From positions 1 through 49,842 of the forward strand of contig JALOMJ010000012.1 of NCBI GenBank assembly GCA_025455485.1: 49,842 nucleotides of DNA, written 5' to 3'. Made by a program: the position numbers and the translations under genes. The DNA comes from Bacteroidia bacterium. Lineage in GTDB: Bacteria > Bacteroidota > Bacteroidia > B-17B0 > Aurantibacillaceae. Positions 43,099 through 49,842 of the stretch are shown piece after piece. The first letter of the stretch is position 1. Every line of letters starts with the position of its first letter. A model generated the notes under the pieces. It saw only the letters and a list, made by a program, of their open reading frames with translations. It searched no databases and had not been told where the DNA came from.

Positions 43099-44323
43099 GT
43101 CAAAACCTTTGTTGTTGTTTTTGATGTTTTTGCAAACAATCAACCTGTCATCTCAAAATGACAGTGTAAGGGTTAAGCGAAGTTCTTTAGATACATCAAA
43201 AATGCTTTTGAATATGGATGCTGTGTACAATCGGCCTTTTCTTCAATATGGTAAAATACCGGTTGCGCTTGGTGGGTATGCAGAGGTCAGCAGCAATTAC
43301 AGTGTTACCGATGGCATTACCAATGGATTGTCTTTTCAAATGCAGCGATTAACTCTTTTTGTTTCCTCCAGCATTCACCGTAAAATAAAATTTCTGACTG
43401 AGATTGAATTTGAAGGCGGCACCAAACAAATCAATATTGAATTTGCAGCCATTGACTTTCAATTTCATCATTTGTTGAATTTTCGCGGGGGCATTGTGAT
43501 GAACCCCATTGGGGCCTTTAATCAAAATCACGACGGGCCCAGGTGGGAGTTTGTTGACCGCCCGATTTCTGCCACCCAACTTTTGCCTGCCACATTCAGC
43601 AATGTGGGCTTTGGATTTTTTGGTAAAACCTATAAAGCCAACATCGTATGGGCTTACGAAGTGTATTTAACAAATGGGTTAAATGACAATATAATTTCCA
43701 ATACCGAAAACAAAACTTTTTTACCGGCTGCCAAACTCGACCCAAACCGCTTCGAAGAAAGTTACAATGGTGCGCCCATGAGCAGTGCCAAAACCTCGCT
43801 CAGAGTAAAAAATATTGGCGAACTAGGGATATCCTATTTGGGAGGGGTTTACAATAAATTTCAAACGGATGGTTTGGTATTGGATAAAAAGCGAAGGGCC
43901 GATGTATTTGCTGTTGATTTTAACACTACCCTGCCGTTTATGAACACAAACATCACCGCCGAAATGACCTGGTTGTTTGTGGATGTTCCGGATACATACA
44001 CTCAGCACTACGGTGAGAAACAATTTGGTGGTTTTATGGATATAGTGCAGCCGCTTGTCAGAAAAAAAATGTTTGGGTTTGAAAGGGCAAGTTTTAACGC
44101 GGCGCTGCGCATTGAATATGTGGATTGGAACAGGGACAGGTTCATCGAAACCGGTGGTAAAATTGCAGAAGAAGTTTTTGCCATCGTGCCGGCACTGAGT
44201 TTTAGAACTTCTGCACAAACGGTTATACGCCTAAACTACCGCTACCAATGGCAAAAAGACTTTCTTGGTAATCCCGCATCAAAAACAGCTGCCATTCAGT
44301 TTGGCTTAAGTACCTATTTCTAA
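43070..44323 (+). CDS. Porin-like outer membrane beta-barrel protein
   Basis: A 417-residue protein with a signal peptide (about 1-27, LLLFLMFLQTINLSSQ) and a large beta-rich body of alternating aromatic strands, e.g. LALGGYAEVSSNYSV-like start of the barrel, LNFRGGIVMNPIGAFNQNHD, and a C-terminus ending QFGLSTYF, a typical barrel terminal strand. It resembles phosphate-selective porin O/P-like proteins of Bacteroidota, but I cannot name a specific family. It overlaps the Rieske gene by 29 bases, so translation is coupled. In this operon it may supply the outer-membrane route for a substrate or metal handled by the di-heme protein. Confidence 0.72.
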   Translation: MTIFTFNLYKSKPLLLFLMFLQTINLSSQNDSVRVKRSSLDTSKMLLNMDAVYNRPFLQYGKIPVALGGYAEVSSNYSVTDGITNGLSFQMQRLTLFVSSSIHRKIKFLTEIEFEGGTKQINIEFAAIDFQFHHLLNFRGGIVMNPIGAFNQNHDGPRWEFVDRPISATQLLPATFSNVGFGFFGKTYKANIVWAYEVYLTNGLNDNIISNTENKTFLPAAKLDPNRFEESYNGAPMSSAKTSLRVKNIGELGISYLGGVYNKFQTDGLVLDKKRRADVFAVDFNTTLPFMNTNITAEMTWLFVDVPDTYTQHYGEKQFGGFMDIVQPLVRKKMFGFERASFNAALRIEYVDWNRDRFIETGGKIAEEVFAIVPALSFRTSAQTVIRLNYRYQWQKDFLGNPASKTAAIQFGLSTYF

Positions 44324-44340
44324 CTCAAAAAATTACACCA

Positions 44341-44390
44341 ATGGCGTTTTTCACATTTATATGTGAGGCCGGCTAATATTTAAACGCCAT
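44341..44390. promoter_or_regulatory. Inverted repeat upstream of the secreted protein gene
   Basis: ATGGCGTTT (44341-44349) and AAACGCCAT (44382-44390) are a perfect 9-bp inverted repeat, with a nested CACAT/ATGTG hairpin at 44352-44365. The right arm touches the -7 element TAACTTTG (44390-44397) of the gene at 44416. Confidence 0.4.
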
Positions 44391-44397
44391 AACTTTG
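44390..44397 (+). promoter_or_regulatory. -7 promoter element (TAACTTTG)
   Basis: TAACTTTG matches TAnnTTTG and lies 18 bases before the chosen ATG at 44416. The -33 position has no TTTG. Confidence 0.4.
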
Positions 44398-44415
44398 CAT
44401 CATAAAATTATTTTT

Positions 44416-45258
44416 ATGAGAACACGTATTTTTCTTTTATTCTTTTTTGCTTTTGAAATCTGCTTAGCGCAAACGGACACCATTTTTAAAATGGATGGAG
44501 ACGTTATAGCCGCAAACATTCTCGAAGTCAACGAAACTTCAGTGAAATTTTTGTATCCTGAAGAAAAAGCCACCCATTCGCTTTCAAAGAACGCCATTGC
44601 TAAAGTGCATTTCAGTTCGGGACGAAAGCAGGAATTTGCTGTTTCTCATAATTTATCACGCGTTAAAGGTTGCCGCGAATGGGATAAAGTGCAGGTTTCA
44701 CGTATGGAGTTTGAGGTGCATGGTTTGTATAAAATTGATATGGTTGGTGCAAAAGCCAAAGGTGCTACTACGCTTTCAAGTTTGGCTAAGTTGCAAGACA
44801 GAGCATACAATAAAGTCAAAATTCAAACTGCCATGTTGGGTGGTAATATGGCCTATATTCTTGAACAAAATACAGAAGAAGCTATTTTTGGAGGAGAGAA
44901 CGGTCCGAGTAAAACACCTGGCGTTACCCTTTCGGGCATTGCTTACACCTCGCGCAAAGTGAAAGAGAGTGAAATTAATGGTGGTGAATATAAGATTACT
45001 GCCATATACATGTTGCAAGCCAATGAAATGGATTTGGAGCAAAAGAGAGTGAACGAAGAAGTGGTTCACATTCACAAAGACAAACTTAAAAATGAAAACG
45101 GATTTAATAAACTTAACCTTCATATTAAACAAGTTAAAAAGGTATACGATTACACGATTATTTATTCAGATGAAAAGGAGTTGGTGCTTTCGGGTGTGTT
45201 CAGCTCACGTCAAGGGAAAAAGAAATACTATAATGTGTATTTGATAAAATCAGTGTAA
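44416..45258 (+). CDS. Secreted hypothetical protein
   Basis: A 280-residue protein I do not recognise. The ATG at 44416 gives a signal peptide (RIFLLFFFAFEICLAQ); a TTG seven codons earlier is rejected. After the signal comes TIFKMDGDVIAANILEVNET and VKFLYPEEKATHSLSKNAIA, a beta-rich domain of the type often found at the start of small Bacteroidota envelope proteins. The C-terminal half has EQKRVNEEVVHIHKDKLKN and ends in a beta hairpin. It is alone on its transcript, with a -7 element and an inverted repeat upstream. Confidence 0.7.
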   Translation: MRTRIFLLFFFAFEICLAQTDTIFKMDGDVIAANILEVNETSVKFLYPEEKATHSLSKNAIAKVHFSSGRKQEFAVSHNLSRVKGCREWDKVQVSRMEFEVHGLYKIDMVGAKAKGATTLSSLAKLQDRAYNKVKIQTAMLGGNMAYILEQNTEEAIFGGENGPSKTPGVTLSGIAYTSRKVKESEINGGEYKITAIYMLQANEMDLEQKRVNEEVVHIHKDKLKNENGFNKLNLHIKQVKKVYDYTIIYSDEKELVLSGVFSSRQGKKKYYNVYLIKSV

Positions 45259-45418
45259 AGTCATGATTATTAAATTTTATTTATGGATTTACTTAATTTT
45301 TAATTTCAAACCATACGACTTTCTTCCAGGCATCAGGAAATAATTAGTTTTGGGATTAGTAATGATTATTTTAACTTAGACCACCAAAACTCATTCAGTG
45401 CGAATTAAAAATTGATGC

Positions 45419-46480
45419 ATGCTTTCATTAATCAATCCTGATTATCTTCACGCTGCCTATCTTATTTTGGGTTTTTTTGCAGGATTGGCTTTGGGATACA
45501 TTCTTGAACGCATAGTTCTAAATAGACTTCATGTGTATGCCATGCGCACAGCCTGGAAATACGATGATATTTTTATTCAAGCCATGAAGGGCTTAGTAAG
45601 GTTCTGGCTGGCATTGATTTCATTTACTATTGTTGCTCACAGCCTTCCACTCGGAGCAAAATTTTATGCGGTAAGCCACAAGGTAGTTTTTTCAGTTTCC
45701 GTAATTTCTATCACGGTAGCCATTGGTAGAATTGCGGTGGGACTTTTTAAATCCAAAGACCATCAGACAGACGGTTTATTGCCATCCACTTCAATCATTG
45801 CCAACATTACCCGTGTGTTAATATTTTTGGTTGGTATTCTGGTTATACTTCAAACGCTTGGTATTTCAGTAACGCCTGTATTAACGGCTTTGGGCGTGGG
45901 TGGTTTAGCGGTTGCTTTGGCTTTACAAGATACCCTCACGAATCTTTTCTCCGGCATTCAGGTGATAGCTTCGAGGCAAATTCGTATTGGTGATTTTATT
46001 AGGTTGGATAGCGGGGAGGAGGGTCGAATTACTGATATCACCTGGAGAAATACTACCATTCTGGCCCTGGCAAACAATGTCATCATAATACCTAATTCTA
46101 AATTAGCCTCAGCCATCATCAGAAACTTTTCGCTTCATGAAACAGAAGTGGCTTTGTACCTCGAAGTTGGTGTAGCCTACGACAGCGATCTTGAAAAGGT
46201 GGAACGCGTAACGTTGGATACAGCCAAACAAACTTTGATTAATACAGAAGGAGCGGTTTCAGGTTTCGAACCTTTGTTGCGCTTTCACACGTTTGGCGAC
46301 TCCAGTATTAATTTAACTGTAATGATGCGTGTTAAGGAGTTTGTTTATCAGTATCCTGTGAAACATGCATTTATCAAAGCCTTGCATAAAGCCTATCTTG
46401 CCAATGGCATTGAAATTCCATTTCCCATCCGTACACTGATTCATAAAACTCCGCACACTCAAGATCCTGCTTCAAAGTAG
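45419..46480 (+). CDS. MscS-family mechanosensitive ion channel
   Basis: A 353-residue channel protein. Four or so TM helices lie in the first ~180 residues. The pore-lining TM3 and the start of the beta domain are clear: VTPVLTALGVGGLAVALALQ (151-170), DTLTNLFSGIQVIASRQIRI, then GDFIRLDSGEEGRITDITWR (191-210), followed by NNVIIIPNSKLASAIIRNFS. This is the MscS/YnaI core that opens under membrane tension and releases solutes on osmotic downshock. It lies in the inner membrane and has a 160-base upstream gap without a gene. The YitT gene follows after 93 bases. Confidence 0.93.
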   Translation: MLSLINPDYLHAAYLILGFFAGLALGYILERIVLNRLHVYAMRTAWKYDDIFIQAMKGLVRFWLALISFTIVAHSLPLGAKFYAVSHKVVFSVSVISITVAIGRIAVGLFKSKDHQTDGLLPSTSIIANITRVLIFLVGILVILQTLGISVTPVLTALGVGGLAVALALQDTLTNLFSGIQVIASRQIRIGDFIRLDSGEEGRITDITWRNTTILALANNVIIIPNSKLASAIIRNFSLHETEVALYLEVGVAYDSDLEKVERVTLDTAKQTLINTEGAVSGFEPLLRFHTFGDSSINLTVMMRVKEFVYQYPVKHAFIKALHKAYLANGIEIPFPIRTLIHKTPHTQDPASK

Positions 46481-46573
46481 TCAAGGTTCTTTTTTTACAG
46501 GCTTTTTTTAATATAATTTCGTTATTCTTTAAAAAAACGTTTCTTTGTTCATCAACCATATGCCATAGTCGCC

Positions 46574-47518
46574 ATGTCTACAAGGCTTGCTGAAAAAGAG
46601 AAGGAATTTAAACTGAAAGGAAGTCATTCCGTTTCTGAGCCATTTCATATGGCCACTTTTGTGAAGGACTCTCTCGTAATTATTCTTGGAATCATTATGG
46701 CAACCATTAGTCTGGAGGGATTTATTATTCCTAATGGTCTGTTGGATGGAGGGGTTACAGGAATCTCCTTGTTGGTTGGTGGCATTACCACCCTCGATGT
46801 GTCTGTTTATATTTTTATTCTTAATGTGCCTTTTATTTTGATGGGCTATAAACAGGTATCAAAAATCTTTGCATTAAAAACCTTTCTTGCCATCATCACC
46901 TTGTCGGCTGTATTATGGCTGCTTCATGCCTTTCATTTTCCGGTGGTTACTCACGATAAGTTGCTGATTTCTGTTTTTGGAGGGTTATTTTTGGGCGCAG
47001 GCATTGGTTTTGCTATGCGGGGTGGATGTGTAATTGATGGCACGGAGGTATTGGCATTATATTTAACGCGAAGGGCAAGCCTACAGGTGGGTGAGATTAT
47101 TTTGTTGATTAATGTGGTAATTTTTGCTGTAGCAGCGCTTATTCATGGTATTGAAGTGGCTTTGTATTCCGTTCTTACTTACCTTTCTGCATCTAAAACC
47201 GTTGATTTTTTAACCAATGGCATTGAGGAATACACCGGGGTGTTTATCATTTCGAAAAGCAGCGAAAAAATACGTCGACGTATTATAGCTCAATTGGGCC
47301 GAGGAGTCACTATTTTTAAAGGCAAGCGTGGACTTATGGGTAAAAAAGCCATTGAGGACGGATTAAATGATATGGACATAATTTACACCGTGGTGACCAA
47401 ACTCGAATTAAGTAAAGTCAAGAATATTGTAAATGAAATTGATCCCGAATGTTTTATGACCACGCAGAGCATCAATTCTGTTAGGGGTGGAATGATAAAA
47501 CCCAGAAAATTACACTAA
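46574..47518 (+). CDS. YitT family membrane protein with DUF2179 domain
   Basis: A 314-residue protein with about five to six TM helices in the first 200 residues and a C-terminal DUF2179 domain (about 225-305). Family features are PNGLLDGGVTGISLLVGG (about 53-70), GGLFLGAGIGFAMRGG and CVIDGTEVLALYLTRRASLQ. The C-terminal GVFIISKSSEKIRRRIIAQL matches DUF2179, which often ends YitT proteins. The transported substrate is unknown. It follows mscS by 93 bases on the same strand. Confidence 0.93.
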   Translation: MSTRLAEKEKEFKLKGSHSVSEPFHMATFVKDSLVIILGIIMATISLEGFIIPNGLLDGGVTGISLLVGGITTLDVSVYIFILNVPFILMGYKQVSKIFALKTFLAIITLSAVLWLLHAFHFPVVTHDKLLISVFGGLFLGAGIGFAMRGGCVIDGTEVLALYLTRRASLQVGEIILLINVVIFAVAALIHGIEVALYSVLTYLSASKTVDFLTNGIEEYTGVFIISKSSEKIRRRIIAQLGRGVTIFKGKRGLMGKKAIEDGLNDMDIIYTVVTKLELSKVKNIVNEIDPECFMTTQSINSVRGGMIKPRKLH

Positions 47519-47528
47519 ACAGGCAGAG

Positions 47529-48878
47529 TTACACCGTGCGGTTAATGTCCCACTGCTCAAGGTAATCGGCTACCCTTCTCAGGAAACTTCCACCCAAAGA
47601 ACCATCCACCACACGGTGGTCATAGCTCAACGACAAGAACATAAACTGGCGCACACCAATCATGTCGCCCTGAGGGGTTTCAATCACAGCCGGTTTCTTT
47701 TTAATAGAGCCAACAGCCAATATCGCTACCTGAGGTTGGAGGATAATAGGCGTGCCCATTAAATTTCCAAAACTACCAACATTGGTTAGCGTAAAGGTGC
47801 CGCCCTGAATTTCATCCGGCTGAAGTTTATTGGCCCTGGCACGGTTGGCCAAATCGTTCACCGCCTTAGTGATGCCCAGAAGGTTTTTTTCATCCGCGTT
47901 TTTAATCACAGGCACAATTAAGTTGCCGCTTGGTAAAGCAGCCGCCATGCCAATGTTGATGTTTTTACGTTTGATGATTTTGGATGCAGTTTGATCAACA
48001 GAGATATTGATCATTGGAAAATCCTTAATGGCTTTGGCCACCGCCTCAATAAACAAGGGCGTAAAGGTGAGTTTTTCACCGTCGCGCTTTTCAAATTCCT
48101 TTTTGGCTTTGTCTCTCCACATCACCAGATTGGTCACATCCGCCTCCACATAAGAGGTAACATGCGGAGAAACGTGTTTGCTCACCACCATGTTGTCGGA
48201 AATAATCTTACGCATGCGGTCCATTTCAATGATCTCATCACCGGCACCCACTGAAACAGCAGGACGGTTAACAATCACGGCAAATTCACCTGCAGTAATA
48301 CCGGTTGCAGGTTTGGATTCGCTTTTTGCAGGAGCCGAAGCGGTAACTGCAGCTGCTGCAGGACTTGCTGCACCGCGTTTAGGAAGGTAAGCCAGGATAT
48401 CCGCTTTAGTTACGCGGCCTTCCTGTCCTGTACCAACTATGCTGTCGAGTTCAGAAAGTGATATGCCTTCTTCCTTGGCTATACTTTTTACAAGTGGGGA
48501 ATAGAATTTGGAGGATTCTTTATAATTGTTGTCAGCAGAGGAACCTGAAGCCACGACAGCCGGCGCCGCTTTAGTTTCGGCAACAGGTTTGCTTTCAGGA
48601 GCAGGCGCTGCAGGGCTGGAACTAACTGCTCCATTGGCCTCAGAACTGATGACCCCAATTACGGCGCCTACCTGAACCACGTCGCCTTCATTGAATAATC
48701 GTTTGATCAATGTGCCTTCGAAAGGGGAGGGGATCTCAGAGTCTACCTTGTCAGTAGCGATTTCCAACACGGTTTCATCCACCTTTATTTTGTCGCCTTC
48801 GTTTTTTGTCCATTTAATAATGGTTGCCTCGGCCACACTTTCGCCCATTTTGGGCATAATCAAATCAAAATTCGCCAT
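47529..48878 (-). CDS. 2-oxo acid dehydrogenase E2 (dihydrolipoamide acyltransferase)
   Basis: A 449-residue acyltransferase with the classic layout: one lipoyl domain (about 1-78, lipoyl Lys in IATDKVDSE), an Ala/Pro-rich linker, the E3-binding domain (about 125-165, YSPLVKSIAKEEGISLSELD then GRVTKADILAYL), a second linker and the catalytic domain ending in SLSYDHRVVDG (His near 421, Asp near 425). It takes the acyl group from E1 and passes it to CoA. A single lipoyl domain fits branched-chain or 2-oxoglutarate E2. The fused E1 at 10726 is a plausible partner. It has its own strong promoter. Confidence 0.92.
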   Translation of the reverse strand: MANFDLIMPKMGESVAEATIIKWTKNEGDKIKVDETVLEIATDKVDSEIPSPFEGTLIKRLFNEGDVVQVGAVIGVISSEANGAVSSSPAAPAPESKPVAETKAAPAVVASGSSADNNYKESSKFYSPLVKSIAKEEGISLSELDSIVGTGQEGRVTKADILAYLPKRGAASPAAAAVTASAPAKSESKPATGITAGEFAVIVNRPAVSVGAGDEIIEMDRMRKIISDNMVVSKHVSPHVTSYVEADVTNLVMWRDKAKKEFEKRDGEKLTFTPLFIEAVAKAIKDFPMINISVDQTASKIIKRKNINIGMAAALPSGNLIVPVIKNADEKNLLGITKAVNDLANRARANKLQPDEIQGGTFTLTNVGSFGNLMGTPIILQPQVAILAVGSIKKKPAVIETPQGDMIGVRQFMFLSLSYDHRVVDGSLGGSFLRRVADYLEQWDINRTV

Positions 48879-48897
48879 AGTTATTCGCTAAGTTGCA

Positions 48898-48929
48898 CAA
48901 AAATAGGTTTCCTGAGAGGAAAAGCCAAA
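48898..48929 (-). promoter_or_regulatory. Bacteroidota promoter of the E2 gene
   Basis: On the minus strand TTTG (48926-48929), 20 bases, then TATTTTTG (48898-48905): a full match to the consensus with N20. The ATG (48878) lies 19 bases on. Confidence 0.75.
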
Positions 48930-48941
48930 TAAATCCCGGCC

Positions 48942-49640
48942 TCAAAAGTCCTGATAAATCAGGTATTTCTTGCGGAGGGCTTTGAATTCTTCCAGACCGG
49001 CTTCCCAGCTTTGCCGTATGGTTTGCTCCAATTCTCCTGCCACAATCTGGTACCTGAGGGTTTTGTTTCCGGCATGGTAATCAAAATTGGCATCAAAAAA
49101 GTCCTCACGTCCCATCTCACCATACAACTTTAAAAGGAGGCTCAGATCGATCTTTCCGGGATGTTGGCTGAGATACACGGATTTTCTCAAATCCAAACCA
49201 TAACAGGTTTTGTTGAAGTACTTTGGACCCGAGCTGAAGGAGGTGGTTTTAGGTTCAAAAGAAAAGTCCTTTTTGGGATAGTCCGGATGACCCAGCACCT
49301 GAAAGGGGAATTCAGTACCTCTGCCCAAACTCATGATGGTGCCTTCAAACAATCCCAAACCGGGATACAAAAGAATGGAAGTGCTGTTGGGCAGGTTGGG
49401 GGATGGTTTGTCGGGGAGGACGTAACTTGCCTTGCGGTCGTAGTTTTTAAGGGGAATAACGGTTAGTCGGCATTTTTTTTTGGATTTCATCCAGCCCTCA
49501 CCATTAACCATTTGAGCGTATTCGCCCGTTGTCATGCCATAAACGACGGGCACCTTATGTAAACCTAAAAAACTCGAGTACTCTTCACGAAGTATGGGGC
49601 CATCGATGTAAAACCCATTAGGGTTGGGCCTATCGAGCAC
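48942..49640 (-). CDS. NamZ-type (DUF1343) protein, C-terminal part after an internal deletion
   Basis: A 232-residue frame that continues a DUF1343/NamZ exo-N-acetylmuramidase: it opens with LDRPNPNGFYIDGPIL, then TTGEYAQMVNGEGW, SLGRGTEFPFQVLGHPDYP and ends EFKALRKKYLIYQDF. The family acts on peptidoglycan fragments. The expected linking segment (about 20 residues, ending ...IVLDRPNPNG) is missing on the upstream side. FYT of the upstream frame (49643-49651) is followed within a few bases by IVLDRP in another frame. There is no start codon in good context at this 5' end, so it is a 3' fragment of a disrupted gene. Confidence 0.75.
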   Translation of the reverse strand: MLDRPNPNGFYIDGPILREEYSSFLGLHKVPVVYGMTTGEYAQMVNGEGWMKSKKKCRLTVIPLKNYDRKASYVLPDKPSPNLPNSTSILLYPGLGLFEGTIMSLGRGTEFPFQVLGHPDYPKKDFSFEPKTTSFSSGPKYFNKTCYGLDLRKSVYLSQHPGKIDLSLLLKLYGEMGREDFFDANFDYHAGNKTLRYQIVAGELEQTIRQSWEAGLEEFKALRKKYLIYQDF

Positions 49641-49842
49641 AATGTGTAGAACCTCACGCCAACATCCTGTATGTCGTAAATTAATACATCAACATTTTTG
49701 AGTTGCTCCTTGCTTGGTTTTTTGTTCTTGCCGTATAAGGAAATTACAGCAAGTCCTGTTTTTTTATCGTAGCTGCTTTGTACCTTTTCACCCGCTTCCA
49801 CATTGCTTCTGAACCCGTGTTCAGGACCAAAAATTTTCACGA
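49565..49842 (-). pseudogene. NamZ-type (DUF1343) protein, N-terminal fragment, cut by window end
   Basis: This frame carries KIFGPEHGFRSNVEAGEKVQ, then TGLAVISLYGKNKKPSKEQL and DVLIYDIQDVGVRFYT, which match DUF1343/NamZ. After FYT it runs out of frame into sequence that is unrelated to the family, then stops. The start lies outside the window: the GTG at 49838-49840 reads as Val in the family sequence. The true gene continues in another frame (see the entry at 48942-49640). Deletion or frameshift mutation, or a sequence error, are all possible. Confidence 0.7.

Noticed and set aside
44395..44415. TTG start for the secreted protein gene at 44416
   Set aside because: The ATG at 44416 gives a cleaner signal peptide and lies at the right distance from the TAACTTTG element.
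1..49842. CRISPR array, prophage, IS element or integrative element
   Set aside because: No regular repeat-spacer series, transposase or integrase is visible. The ORF6N gene is the only phage-associated domain and stands alone.

Overview
The window looks like a chromosome segment of a member of the Bacteroidota (class Bacteroidia). The grounds are a C-terminal type IX secretion (T9SS) sorting domain, DUF4476 and DUF4468 proteins, a fused 2-oxo acid dehydrogenase E1, many SxxC or GxxC lipoproteins, and several promoters that fit the Bacteroidota consensus TTTG-N19/20-TAnnTTTG. Genes are densely packed. I see no phage, insertion sequence or CRISPR array. The only RNA gene found is one tRNA-Glu. 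Genus cannot be judged from the sequence. Layout. 1-310: intergenic DNA with short dispersed-repeat-like sequence. 311-7435: cell-surface sugar genes (dTDP-glucose dehydratase; WbpA/WbpB/WbpD-like enzymes for a UDP-2,3-diacetamido-glucuronate type sugar) with an ORF6N gene inside, plus a T9SS cargo protein and a DUF4476 protein on the other strand. 7558-10117: a YfhO-family membrane protein split by a frameshift. 10227-13134: thioredoxin and fused branched-chain-type E1. 13180-18085: secreted hypotheticals, rarA, a lipoprotein MsrA, then efp and accA. 18326-20560: an MbnP/MbnH-like pair (putative copper-binding lipoprotein and di-heme peroxidase) with a third small lipoprotein. 20616-24104: a GT39-like membrane glycosyltransferase carrying an N-terminal fascin-like beta-trefoil, an outer-membrane barrel and a DUF4136 lipoprotein. 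24346-30231: a three-gene SMC-family locus in the order kleisin-like / MukE-like / MukB-like ATPase, which resembles MksFEB or Wadjet JetABC but has no JetD/MksG nuclease gene beside it. 30470-39663: GT4, thioesterase, proS, then serA-DUF1015-yggS-HEAT-mgtE. 39762-39836: tRNA-Glu. 39994-44323: a CDGSH protein, an MntR/DtxR-type regulator, and divergent from it a di-heme oxidoreductase, a Rieske lipoprotein and a porin-like protein. 44416-47518: a secreted hypothetical, MscS and YitT. 47529-48878: a 2-oxo acid dehydrogenase E2, probably the partner of the E1 at 10726. 48942-49842: a NamZ/DUF1343 gene with an internal deletion or frameshift, cut by the window end. The regions most worth following up are the JetD-less condensin-like operon, the two periplasmic di-heme/metal modules (18326-20560 and 40735-44323), the fascin-GT39 fusion, and the two disrupted genes (YfhO, NamZ). 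All function calls rest on motif recognition by eye; no database search was possible.
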